Below are positions 1 to 6,305 of a stretch of 7,811 nt of DNA, in pieces. A program made the translations under genes and the position numbers. The notes under the pieces were generated by a model, which searched no databases, was not told the origin of the DNA, and saw nothing but the letters and a program-made list of their open reading frames with translations. The first letter of the stretch is position 1. Each line of letters starts with the position of its first letter. The DNA is from Kiritimatiellia bacterium (lineage in GTDB: Bacteria > Verrucomicrobiota > Kiritimatiellia > RFP12 > UBA1067), in assembly GCA_017999015.1 (NCBI GenBank), contig JAGOBZ010000140.1, forward strand, positions 1 to 7,811. The letters run 5' to 3'.

Positions 1-1112
1 GCGCGGTACTCTTTCGCAAGCTGTGCGCACACCGTGTCCACGGTGAACCGGCCCAGCACGCGCGCACGTCCTGCGGCTGCAAGCGCGGCGGCGCGGGCGG
101 GATCAGCCAAGAGCGCCAGCGCCTCACCGGCCATGCGCAACGGATCGCCGTCGCGCACCAAAACACCGGACTCACCGGACTCGATGATCGAAGCGGGGCC
201 GGCAGATTCAGCGGCGATAACGGGAATCGCGGCAGCCATAGCTTCACAGATGACTCGTCCAAAGGGTTCGCCCTTCGCGGGATGGATCAACAGATCGAAG
301 GCGCGCAAGATCTGCGCAGCGTCGTCGCAATCGCGGATCCAGTGAAACTGCTCTTCCAGCCCTGCGGCCGCAACCATTTTCTCAAGCTGCGAGATCCACC
401 GCGAGTGCTCATTGAACAGATCCCGTCCAACCGCCACGAAATGCGCATCCGGCCTTTGCCGGCGGATTTCTGTCGCGGCCATAATAAAGGCATCGTGCTT
501 CTTCCAGGGAATGAGATGAGCCACCATGCCGATGACCGGACAATCAGCGGGCAACCCGAACCGCTGCCGCGCGTCGGCACGGCTCACAGCCGCAGCGCGT
601 TCCGGGTCAATCCCATTCCGCACCACACGGATACGACCGAGAATGCGCGGCGAAAGGATCTCGACCAGATACTCGTCAATCGCTTCCGACGCGGCAATGA
701 TGCGCGAAGCCTTTTTGGCCGCATCACGGGCAAGCAAGACCGGCAACCGCATATCGCGCACATGCCACACCAATGGGATGTGCGAGAAGGTTTTGCGAGA
801 TGCAAGAAAGGCGGGCAGGCTGTTGGCGTGAATGATGTCTGGCTTGACGGCGTGAATGATCTGGCAAACCGTACTGGGTGCGCGCATCAATTTGGCCGCC
901 GTCGAAAAGAGGCTCCACCCGTGCTTTGCTGCACGCACCGGCGACACTGGAAAGACCGTGATACCGCTTGTCGACAAGCGGTCAAACAACGGCCCTCTCG
1001 GAACAGCGGCAACAACCTCAACCCCGTGAGCCGACAACCGGGTGCACACTTCCAACAGGCTGTATTGCGCACCACCCAACTCGGAGACTAGGTCTACCCA
1101 CAAAACACGCAT
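1..1112 (-). CDS. GT4-type (GT-B fold) glycosyltransferase, C-terminus cut by the window edge
   Basis: The reading frame from an ATG at 1112 stays open for about 370 codons to the left edge, so the stop lies outside the window. The product looks like a retaining GT-B glycosyltransferase of family GT4. It begins with a short beta strand (MRVLWVDLV) and a GGAQ loop at residues 13-16, typical of the acceptor-binding Rossmann domain. A linker near 165-190 contains RNGIDP. The donor-binding domain shows GMVAHLIPWKK (195-205), where the lysines fit the usual phosphate-contacting K, and the EX7E motif with E282 and E290 in GEPFGRVICE. After it come GPASIIESGESG and the usual final helices. GT4 enzymes transfer sugars from nucleotide-sugar donors in the cytoplasm, often for cell-surface polysaccharide, LPS or glycolipid; donor and acceptor cannot be told here. 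It contains more TTG and GTT codons than the efflux genes. No Shine-Dalgarno is obvious at the start, but a promoter abuts it. Confidence 0.9.
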   Translation of the reverse strand, partial: MRVLWVDLVSELGGAQYSLLEVCTRLSAHGVEVVAAVPRGPLFDRLSTSGITVFPVSPVRAAKHGWSLFSTAAKLMRAPSTVCQIIHAVKPDIIHANSLPAFLASRKTFSHIPLVWHVRDMRLPVLLARDAAKKASRIIAASEAIDEYLVEILSPRILGRIRVVRNGIDPERAAAVSRADARQRFGLPADCPVIGMVAHLIPWKKHDAFIMAATEIRRQRPDAHFVAVGRDLFNEHSRWISQLEKMVAAAGLEEQFHWIRDCDDAAQILRAFDLLIHPAKGEPFGRVICEAMAAAIPVIAAESAGPASIIESGESGVLVRDGDPLRMAGEALALLADPARAAALAAAGRARVLGRFTVDTVCAQLAKEYR

Positions 1113-1120
1113 AAGCGCGA

Positions 1121-1149
1121 ATAGTATGACCTCACTTAGGAGAAGTCAA
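1121..1149 (-). promoter_or_regulatory. Sigma70-like promoter for the glycosyltransferase gene
   Basis: On the minus strand there is TTGACT (1149-1144), matching the -35 consensus at 5 of 6 bases. An exactly 17-nt spacer follows, then TACTAT (1126-1121), matching the -10 consensus at 4 of 6. The -10 box ends only 8 nt before the ATG at 1112, so the predicted transcription start falls about 0-4 nt before the start codon. The promoter lies in the 79-bp gap after the pcnB stop. Its position suggests the glycosyltransferase is transcribed separately from pcnB, possibly as a leaderless mRNA. This rests on inspection only. Confidence 0.5.
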
Positions 1150-1191
1150 CAACCTTAGGTAAAAATCGTAGAAAAAGGTCGTCCCATGCCC

Positions 1192-2592
1192 TCATATCCG
1201 GTCCGCAGGGCTTTCCGCAACCGTGACAGCAGCAGCGGTTCCGGATTCGCGTACACCCGTTGCCCGTCGGGGACGGCGGTGTCGGGGACGGCGGCGCGGA
1301 CTGCTCCTCTCCTCCTCGGCATCGCGCGGCATTTCCACGCCGTCCGGTGCGGCGGGCTCGTTTGACTGCGCTCCGCGCTGTGCGTGCTGCGCCGCCTGCT
1401 GAGCATACAACGCCTGCCATTCGTTAAGACAGGAGAGATCGGCTTTCTCCGCAGTCAGCAGGATGCGCTGGAAGGCCAGCGCTTCCGGAAATCCAGGGTG
1501 GAAAAGAAAACGGTGGCCACGTCCCTTGGCCGGCGAATCTGCAAACCGTCGCGGCACGTCCATCAATGCCAGTGCCGTATAAAGCGTGGCTTTCGGGATG
1601 TGCAACCGCTGCGCCACGGCGTGCAGCGCCTGACGCGCGACATGCTGCCGGTTGACGCGGCCGTTCGGACTGTTCCGCTCTTCCTGCCGCAACAGGTCGA
1701 AAAAGATCGGGTAGCAAAGACACGCGAGACGCACGCCGTTGGAAAGGTCCTCGTTGGCGGCATCGGTGTCGAGCGCGGCCAGATAATTCCAGAGCGGCGA
1801 CTTTTTGCCGCCCGAAGCATCGATGTAGGCATTCAGCTCCGGCAGCAGGTCTCCCAGCAGCTTGTACTCCCACAGCAGCATGAACGCCGCGCGGGCTGAA
1901 CCGAACGTGAAGAGACGGAAAATCTCTTCGCACACGCGGGGCACAGAAGCGTTGAGGATGTCGGCGTGATGCTTCAGGATGGCCTTGCTGCTGGCACGGT
2001 CGACCGTGAAACCCAGCCGCGCTGCGAACTTGACGGCCCGCATCATGCGTACCGGATCTTCGCGGAAGCGGATGTTGGGGTCGCCGATGCATCGCAGCAA
2101 ACGCTTCTCAAGATCCTTCAGGCCGCCCACATAATCGATCACGGAAAACGTCTTGATATCGTAGAAGAGCCCGTTCACCGTGAAATCGCGGCGTTTGGCA
2201 TCTTCCTCCGGCGAGCCGAAGGTGTTGTCTTCGGTTTGGTACAGACCGTTTTCATTCTCCACCGCATCGGGCTGGCGCCGGAAGGTGCTGGTCTCGATCA
2301 CCTTGCGTCCGAAGACGATGTGCGCCAGCCGAAAACGTCTGCCGATCAGGAAACAATTACGGAACAGGCGGCGGATTTCATTCGGCCGCGCATCCGTCCC
2401 GATGTCAAAATCCTTGGGCTGACGACCGAGCAACAGGTCGCGCACACTGCCGCCGACTAGATAGGCGGTGTGCCCGGAGTTTGCCAGGCGGTAGAGCACT
2501 CTTAGTGCGTCAGGATCGATGTTTGACCGCGAAATACAGTGTGCGGCGCGTTCGCGAATCACAGGCGCATTGCGTTTAAAAAAAGAAATCAT
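1192..2592 (-). CDS. pcnB: Poly(A) polymerase I (PcnB), class II nucleotidyltransferase
   Basis: PcnB adds 3' poly(A) tails to RNAs, promoting their decay by 3' exonucleases. From the ATG at 2592 the protein is 466 aa, about the length of E. coli PcnB (465 aa, recalled). Family motifs appear in order: LVGGSVRDLLLG (45-56); catalytic DFDIGT (61-66; D61 and D63 bind metal); RNCFLIGRRFRLAHIVF (78-94), the stretch that separates bacterial poly(A) polymerases from CCA-adding enzymes; EEDAKRRDFTVN (129-140); and REDPVRMMRAVKFAARLGF (177-195). A helical RNA-binding region follows. The last 40 residues are strongly basic (SPRRRPRHRRPRR, 431-443), as in the E. coli enzyme. The start at 2592 is chosen because ISRSNIDPDALRVLYRL then sits near the N-terminus as in E. 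coli. In-frame starts also exist at 2634 and 2697, the latter overlapping the permease gene; no site has a strong ribosome binding site. The chief alternative, a CCA-adding enzyme, is disfavoured by the RRFRLAH motif and basic tail. Confidence 0.93.
   Translation of the reverse strand: MISFFKRNAPVIRERAAHCISRSNIDPDALRVLYRLANSGHTAYLVGGSVRDLLLGRQPKDFDIGTDARPNEIRRLFRNCFLIGRRFRLAHIVFGRKVIETSTFRRQPDAVENENGLYQTEDNTFGSPEEDAKRRDFTVNGLFYDIKTFSVIDYVGGLKDLEKRLLRCIGDPNIRFREDPVRMMRAVKFAARLGFTVDRASSKAILKHHADILNASVPRVCEEIFRLFTFGSARAAFMLLWEYKLLGDLLPELNAYIDASGGKKSPLWNYLAALDTDAANEDLSNGVRLACLCYPIFFDLLRQEERNSPNGRVNRQHVARQALHAVAQRLHIPKATLYTALALMDVPRRFADSPAKGRGHRFLFHPGFPEALAFQRILLTAEKADLSCLNEWQALYAQQAAQHAQRGAQSNEPAAPDGVEMPRDAEEERSSPRRRPRHRRPRRATGVRESGTAAAVTVAESPADRI
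1264..1295 (-). repeat. 15-nt tandem duplication in the pcnB basic tail
   Basis: On the plus strand the unit GTCGGGGACGGCGGT occupies 1266-1280 and recurs at 1281-1295 with only the last base changed. Because 15 nt is five codons, the pcnB frame is kept. It reads as two basic pentapeptides, RRPRH (residues 434-438) and RRPRR (439-443). The near-identity at the DNA level, beyond what the protein sequence needs, suggests a recent slippage duplication that lengthened the arginine-rich tail. Confidence 0.8.
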
Positions 2593-2632
2593 CGTACAGG
2601 TCGTTCGTTCATGTCCGGAACAATTGCGGATC

Positions 2633-2661
2633 ATTGTGACAAAAAACCTGCCCAGAAACAA
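2633..2661 (-). promoter_or_regulatory. Weak candidate promoter upstream of pcnB
   Basis: On the minus strand TTGTTT (2661-2656) and CACAAT (2638-2633) are separated by 17 nt, within the gap between the permease stop and the pcnB start at 2592. The -10 box matches 4 of 6 consensus bases, the -35 box only its TTG. It would give a leader of roughly 35 nt. It is listed because pcnB probably needs its own promoter if the upstream hairpin terminates, but matches this poor occur by chance. Confidence 0.2.
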
Positions 2662-2677
2662 GGCGGCGTTTTGCCGC
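2650..2677 (-). terminator. Possible intrinsic terminator at the end of the efflux operon
   Basis: Directly after the permease stop codon (TGA, 2680-2678) the minus strand forms a 5-bp all-GC hairpin. GCGGC (2677-2673) pairs with GCCGC (2667-2663) around an AAAAC loop, followed by a T-rich but interrupted run (CTTGTTTCT). A second T run (six T) follows around 2646-2641. The stem is short and the first T tract is broken, so termination would be weak or partial. Confidence 0.35.
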
Positions 2678-3949
2678 TCACTCGTGGCGCAGGGCATCGA
2701 TCGGATCGAGCGACGCGGCGCGCATCGCGGGGTAGAGGCCGAAAACGATGCCGATGCCGGCGCTGATGCCGAAGGCGAGCAGCAGGCTGTAGGGCCGCAC
2801 CACGGTCGGCATCTCGGTGAATGCCGTGATCAGCAGCGGAATCGCGACGCCCACCAGCAGGCCCACCACGCCGCCGCCGATCGACAACACGCAGGTGTTG
2901 ATCAGAAACTGCACGACAATACGGCTGCGTCGCGCGCCGATCGCGCGACGGATGCCGATCTCTTTGGTCCGTTCTGTAACCGAGGCCAGCATGATGTTCA
3001 TGATGCCGATGCCGCCCACCAGCAGGCTGATCCCGGCGATCGCGCCCAGCACGATGTTGTAGGTGCGCTTGGTTCGCTCGGCCTCGCGCAACAGGGTCAG
3101 CGGCACATCGATGCGGTAATCCTTCTTCTTGTGGAAGCGCGCCAGTACGGTTTCGATCGCTTTGCTGGCCGGCTCCACGACGGCAGTATCGGCCATGCGC
3201 ACGATGATCTGGCTGAGCTCAACCTTTTCACCTTCCATGCCTCCGGCCGAGTAACGGATGTTGGCCTCGCCGAAGAGCTTGGTGCCGGTCGTAAGCGGGA
3301 TGTAGGCGTCGGCCTCGCTGTCCGGCGCGCGCACCGTGCCGCCCGTCTCGTTCTTCACGATGCCGATCACCTCGAACACGCCTGATGAGATGCGGATGCG
3401 CTGGCCGACCATGTGCTCGGCAGCCAGCAGACGGCGCACGCCATGCTCGGTCAGCACGCAGACATTGGCGCGCATCAGCAGGTCATTCGGCGCGAGAGTA
3501 CGCCCGGCCAGCACCGGCCGCTGTACCACCGCAAACCAGTCGGGCACGGTCTCCACGACCCGCATCTCAAGCTGGCGCTCGTTGAGACGCGCCACGCGGC
3601 GGGTCATGCGCGCCGGGACGGTGAGCACCACGCCGGGCACGGTCTCGCGGATGCGCGCCTCATCGTCATACAGCAAGCCATAGACCGCCAACCGGCCGCG
3701 CTGCGAACCGGTGTTCGAGCCCTCCTCATCGGTCGGCTTGACCGACATCACCATGATGTTTTCGCTGCCGAGGCGCTTGATGGATTCCAGCGCCTGCTGG
3801 CTGGCCCCCTCGCCCACGGCCAGCATGGCGATCACGCTGCCGACGCCAAACACCATGCCGAGCATCGTCAGGAACGAGCGTGTCTTGTGGCGCCAGACAT
3901 CCGTGAGGCCCAGCTTGACAAACGGCCAGAAGTAGAGCACCTGATTCAC
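2678..3949 (-). CDS. MacB/FtsX-type ABC transporter permease (efflux pump membrane subunit)
   Basis: This 423-aa inner-membrane protein has the MacB permease layout. A first transmembrane helix lies near residues 25-47, followed by a large periplasmic domain (about 48-295). Three more helices lie near 298-321, 343-376 and 387-409. The coupling segment TERTKEIGIRRAIGA (325-339) and the C-terminal LDPIDALRHE are hallmarks of the MacB/LolC/LolE/FtsX group. Such permeases do not form a classical channel. ATP hydrolysis drives a mechanical movement that pushes substrates (macrolides, peptides, lipoproteins or siderophores in known relatives) from the periplasm into the adaptor and outer-membrane channel. 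It starts at GTG (3949), sharing 4 nt (GTGA) with the stop of the ATPase gene. An ideal AGGAGG (3962-3957) sits 7 nt upstream, which fixes this start. In E. coli MacB the ATPase and permease are fused; here they are separate. The substrate is not predictable. Confidence 0.93.
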   Translation of the reverse strand: MNQVLYFWPFVKLGLTDVWRHKTRSFLTMLGMVFGVGSVIAMLAVGEGASQQALESIKRLGSENIMVMSVKPTDEEGSNTGSQRGRLAVYGLLYDDEARIRETVPGVVLTVPARMTRRVARLNERQLEMRVVETVPDWFAVVQRPVLAGRTLAPNDLLMRANVCVLTEHGVRRLLAAEHMVGQRIRISSGVFEVIGIVKNETGGTVRAPDSEADAYIPLTTGTKLFGEANIRYSAGGMEGEKVELSQIIVRMADTAVVEPASKAIETVLARFHKKKDYRIDVPLTLLREAERTKRTYNIVLGAIAGISLLVGGIGIMNIMLASVTERTKEIGIRRAIGARRSRIVVQFLINTCVLSIGGGVVGLLVGVAIPLLITAFTEMPTVVRPYSLLLAFGISAGIGIVFGLYPAMRAASLDPIDALRHE

Positions 3950-4671
3950 GGCCGGCCCTCCTCGCAGGAGAGAATCACGCCGTCCTTCAGCACGATCTTG
4001 GCCTTCGCGTACTCTGCGATGTCGGGCTCGTGCGTCACCAGGATCACGGTCTTGCCCTGCTCATACAACTCTTGGAAGAGCGCCATGATTTGCACGCTGG
4101 TCGCGCTGTCCAGATTGCCGGTAGGCTCATCGGCCAGCAGCACCGCCGGGTCGTTGGCCAGCGCGCGCGCCACCGCGACACGCTGCCGCTGGCCGCCGGA
4201 GAGTTCCGAAGGCAGATGGCGCAGACGGTGCGAGATGCCCACGCGTTCGGCGAGCCTTTCCGCCTTCTGGCGGCGCTCGGTTTGCGGCATGCCCAGATAG
4301 AGCATCGGCACCTCGATGTTCTCGCTGACCGTAAGCTGCGGGATCAGATTGAAACTCTGGAAGACAAACCCGAGATTGCGCAGGCGGTGGTCACTTAATT
4401 CGTTGTCGTCCATCTCCGCGACATTCACGCCGTTCAGCCAGTAGGCCCCGCTCGAAGGACGGTCGAGGCAACCGAGAATATTGAGCATCGTGCTTTTGCC
4501 CGAACCGCTGGGCCCCATGATCGCCCAGTAGGAACCTGTGCGAATCGAGAACGAGACCCCGTCGAGGGCACGCACCGTCTCGTCGCCGACGCGGTAGTGG
4601 CGCTTGACCTCATCCAGCCGCACCACCTCGTCCGCGCGCGGCCGCTCTCGTTCTGTGGTGTGGACGATCAT
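3946..4671 (-). CDS. MacB/LolD-type ABC transporter ATP-binding protein
   Basis: This 241-aa cytoplasmic ATPase powers the neighbouring permease. All nucleotide-binding motifs are intact: Walker A GPSGSGKST (53-61), Q-loop glutamine Q105 in VFQSFNLIP, signature LSGGQ (157-161) followed by RQRVAVARAL, Walker B VLLADEP (177-183, catalytic E182), D-loop NLDSA (186-190) and switch histidine H214 in VTHEP. SFNLIPQLTVSENIEVPM is typical of the MacB/LolD subfamily. About 15 residues before the first core strand form a polar N-terminal extension. The ATG at 4671 overlaps the adaptor stop by 4 nt (ATGA). The nearest GGAGGT (4688-4683) is 11 nt upstream, rather distant, so coupling to translation of the adaptor is likely. 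The gene sits between adaptor and permease, arguing for an efflux pump rather than a Lol lipoprotein-sorting system, where LolC/E partners would be expected. Confidence 0.95.
   Translation of the reverse strand: MIVHTTERERPRADEVVRLDEVKRHYRVGDETVRALDGVSFSIRTGSYWAIMGPSGSGKSTMLNILGCLDRPSSGAYWLNGVNVAEMDDNELSDHRLRNLGFVFQSFNLIPQLTVSENIEVPMLYLGMPQTERRQKAERLAERVGISHRLRHLPSELSGGQRQRVAVARALANDPAVLLADEPTGNLDSATSVQIMALFQELYEQGKTVILVTHEPDIAEYAKAKIVLKDGVILSCEEGRP
3957..3962 (-). promoter_or_regulatory. Shine-Dalgarno AGGAGG for the permease GTG start
   Basis: A perfect AGGAGG lies 7 nt before the GTG start at 3949. It is embedded in the last codons of the ATPase gene (encoding EEGRP). This decides the non-ATG start and indicates translational coupling of the two subunits. 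Confidence 0.75.
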
Positions 4672-6305
4672 CCCTGACGGGCACCTCCGGCAGTCGGCGT
4701 TTTACGCGCGCCGGGCTCGCGGACACGGCCGGCCGAGGGCTTGGCGGCTGCGGTTTTCGGCTTACGCGGCGCTCCGCCTTCGGGGCGCGCGCCGCTGCCG
4801 CGCGGCGGTTCCTTGGGGCGCTCGATCTCTTTGGTCTCCTCTTGCTTCTGCTCTTTCACGGGCGGCGCCAGCATCACCTCTTCGCCGGCGCGCACGCCCT
4901 CAAGCACATGGATCATGCGGTTGTTGTCGAGCCCGACGCGCACGATGCGCGGCACCCACTCGCCGTCGTCATTGACATAGACGCGCGGCACGCCTTCCAC
5001 ACGCACCACACACTGTACCGGCACGTACAGAGCGTCTTCATAGGCCTCCTTGATCAACTCGACGTCACAGCTCATGCCGGGGCGGATCGTGATATCCTTG
5101 AAGTCGCACTCGATCTCGCACTTGTAGAGTTTGAGGTCGGGATTCAACTGCGCGCTCTGTCCGTCCGGCAGGATGCCGATCTTGACCAGGCGCCCATCGA
5201 AGACCCGGCCCGGAAAGGCATCGATCTTCACGCGCGCGGGCATGCCGGTGTCGATCTTGTTGAGGCTCGCCTCGGGAATCATGACCTCCACCACCATGCC
5301 GGATTCAAGCGGGATATAGATCAGCTCCTGACGTTCTACGGCCATGGAACCGACTTCCAGCGGCTTGATCCACCACTTGCGGCTGGCGATCTGCACCGTC
5401 GACGCATAAAGAATCATGCCGTTGGTCGGCGCGTAGATCTTGCTTTTGGAGATCTGGAAATTGAGTTCTTCCAGCCGGTTGGTGGCGCGGTCGCGTTCGC
5501 GCGTCCGGGCGTTCACTTCTGTTTCCACTTGGCGCAGAGATGCCTTATTCTGCCATTTGACACGCGCCAGCGCACGCTCCGCTCTGCGGCGCGTACTCTC
5601 CAATGTCGACCGCTGCTGCAGCACCGTGTAGTTGGTCAACACATTGATCTTGGTCATCGACATCTCGAGGTCGAGCTGCTTGCGCTGCAGTGCCAACTCG
5701 TCGGCCTGCAGTTCCGTCCGCGTCAGGAAACCCTCCTTGGCCAAACGTTCTGACCACTCCAGCTTCTCGACGGCGCGCTTCAGCTCCTCATCGGCAAGGG
5801 CAATATCCGCATCATACTGCCGCACCTGTTGCGGGTAGTCGCCCTTCTGATACTTTTCAAGGGCCATGTTCGCCAGCATCTGATCCACCTCGCGATCCAG
5901 CAGCGCCGCCTCGCAATCGCCTTCGGTGATCCCGAGCTTTTCCTCGGCGATGATCAAATTCGCTTCAGCATTCGCGACCGCGATCTCCTGTTCGTTTCTC
6001 TTTTCGACCAAGTCGCTGGCGTCAAACTCCAACAACAGGTCGCCGGGCTGCACGTTGACGCCCTCGGTGATCACCCAGATCACGGTGTTGTTCCCCTCAA
6101 GCTCGCTGGAGATCACCACCTTGTCCCGGCTTTGAATCGAGCCGCCGGACGTCACGGCAATCGTCAGCGGCCCCCGCTGCACGGCAAAGACAGGCACCTG
6201 TTCGCCCGCCGTGCCGCCCTTGCGCGTGAGCATCCAGGCCGTCACAGCCAGTACCGCCACGAGCGCGCCGATGATCCATTTTTTCTTTGAACGCTTCTTA
6301 ACCAT
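4668..6305 (-). CDS. MacA/HlyD-type periplasmic adaptor (membrane-fusion protein)
   Basis: The adaptor links the inner-membrane ABC pump to the outer-membrane channel. The 545-aa protein starts with a very basic segment (MVKKRSKKKW) and one N-terminal transmembrane anchor (about 10-26). A split lipoyl domain follows: first half about 62-101 (EGVNVQPGDLLLEFDASDL), second half about 288-332 (KIYAPTNGMILYA). Between them lies a long helical hairpin (about 102-287) rich in heptad-like charged and leucine residues. Beta-barrel and membrane-proximal domains occupy about 333-482 (MPARVKIDAFPGRVFDGRL, RPGMSCDVELI, VLEGVRAGEEVML). The last 60 or so residues form a low-complexity K/E/P then R/G/A/P tail. 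It is considerably longer than E. coli MacA (about 370 aa, recalled), owing to the hairpin and tail. The start overlaps the end of the TolC-like gene by 8 nt and has a strong Shine-Dalgarno. Substrate specificity is unknown. Confidence 0.92.
   Translation of the reverse strand: MVKKRSKKKWIIGALVAVLAVTAWMLTRKGGTAGEQVPVFAVQRGPLTIAVTSGGSIQSRDKVVISSELEGNNTVIWVITEGVNVQPGDLLLEFDASDLVEKRNEQEIAVANAEANLIIAEEKLGITEGDCEAALLDREVDQMLANMALEKYQKGDYPQQVRQYDADIALADEELKRAVEKLEWSERLAKEGFLTRTELQADELALQRKQLDLEMSMTKINVLTNYTVLQQRSTLESTRRRAERALARVKWQNKASLRQVETEVNARTRERDRATNRLEELNFQISKSKIYAPTNGMILYASTVQIASRKWWIKPLEVGSMAVERQELIYIPLESGMVVEVMIPEASLNKIDTGMPARVKIDAFPGRVFDGRLVKIGILPDGQSAQLNPDLKLYKCEIECDFKDITIRPGMSCDVELIKEAYEDALYVPVQCVVRVEGVPRVYVNDDGEWVPRIVRVGLDNNRMIHVLEGVRAGEEVMLAPPVKEQKQEETKEIERPKEPPRGSGARPEGGAPRKPKTAAAKPSAGRVREPGARKTPTAGGARQG

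Noticed and set aside
282..1091. Long open frame on the plus strand opposite the glycosyltransferase gene
   Set aside because: Its translation has no recognisable motifs, is rich in R, H and Q, and mirrors the GC-rich codons of a minus-strand gene with clear GT4 motifs. It is a shadow.
1150..1215. Possible terminator after pcnB
   Set aside because: AGGGC/GCCCT pairing flanks the stop codon region, and two T runs occur around 1158-1181. But the loop is about 14 nt and the first T run starts about 12 nt after the stem, so it does not form a proper intrinsic terminator.
1192..2592. Annotation of this gene as a tRNA CCA-adding enzyme
   Set aside because: The shared catalytic motifs would allow it. 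The GRRFRLAH motif, the E. coli PcnB-like N-terminal region, the length of about 466 aa and the basic tail all favour poly(A) polymerase.
2519..3385. 288-codon plus-strand frame spanning the start of pcnB and much of the permease gene
   Set aside because: It runs antisense to two well-supported genes and has repetitive H/D/A/Q-rich sequence without domain features.
3946..4671. Lipoprotein-sorting (LolD) identity for the ATPase
   Set aside because: The ATPase sequence alone cannot exclude it, but its partners are an adaptor, a single MacB-like permease and a TolC-like channel, which is an efflux arrangement.
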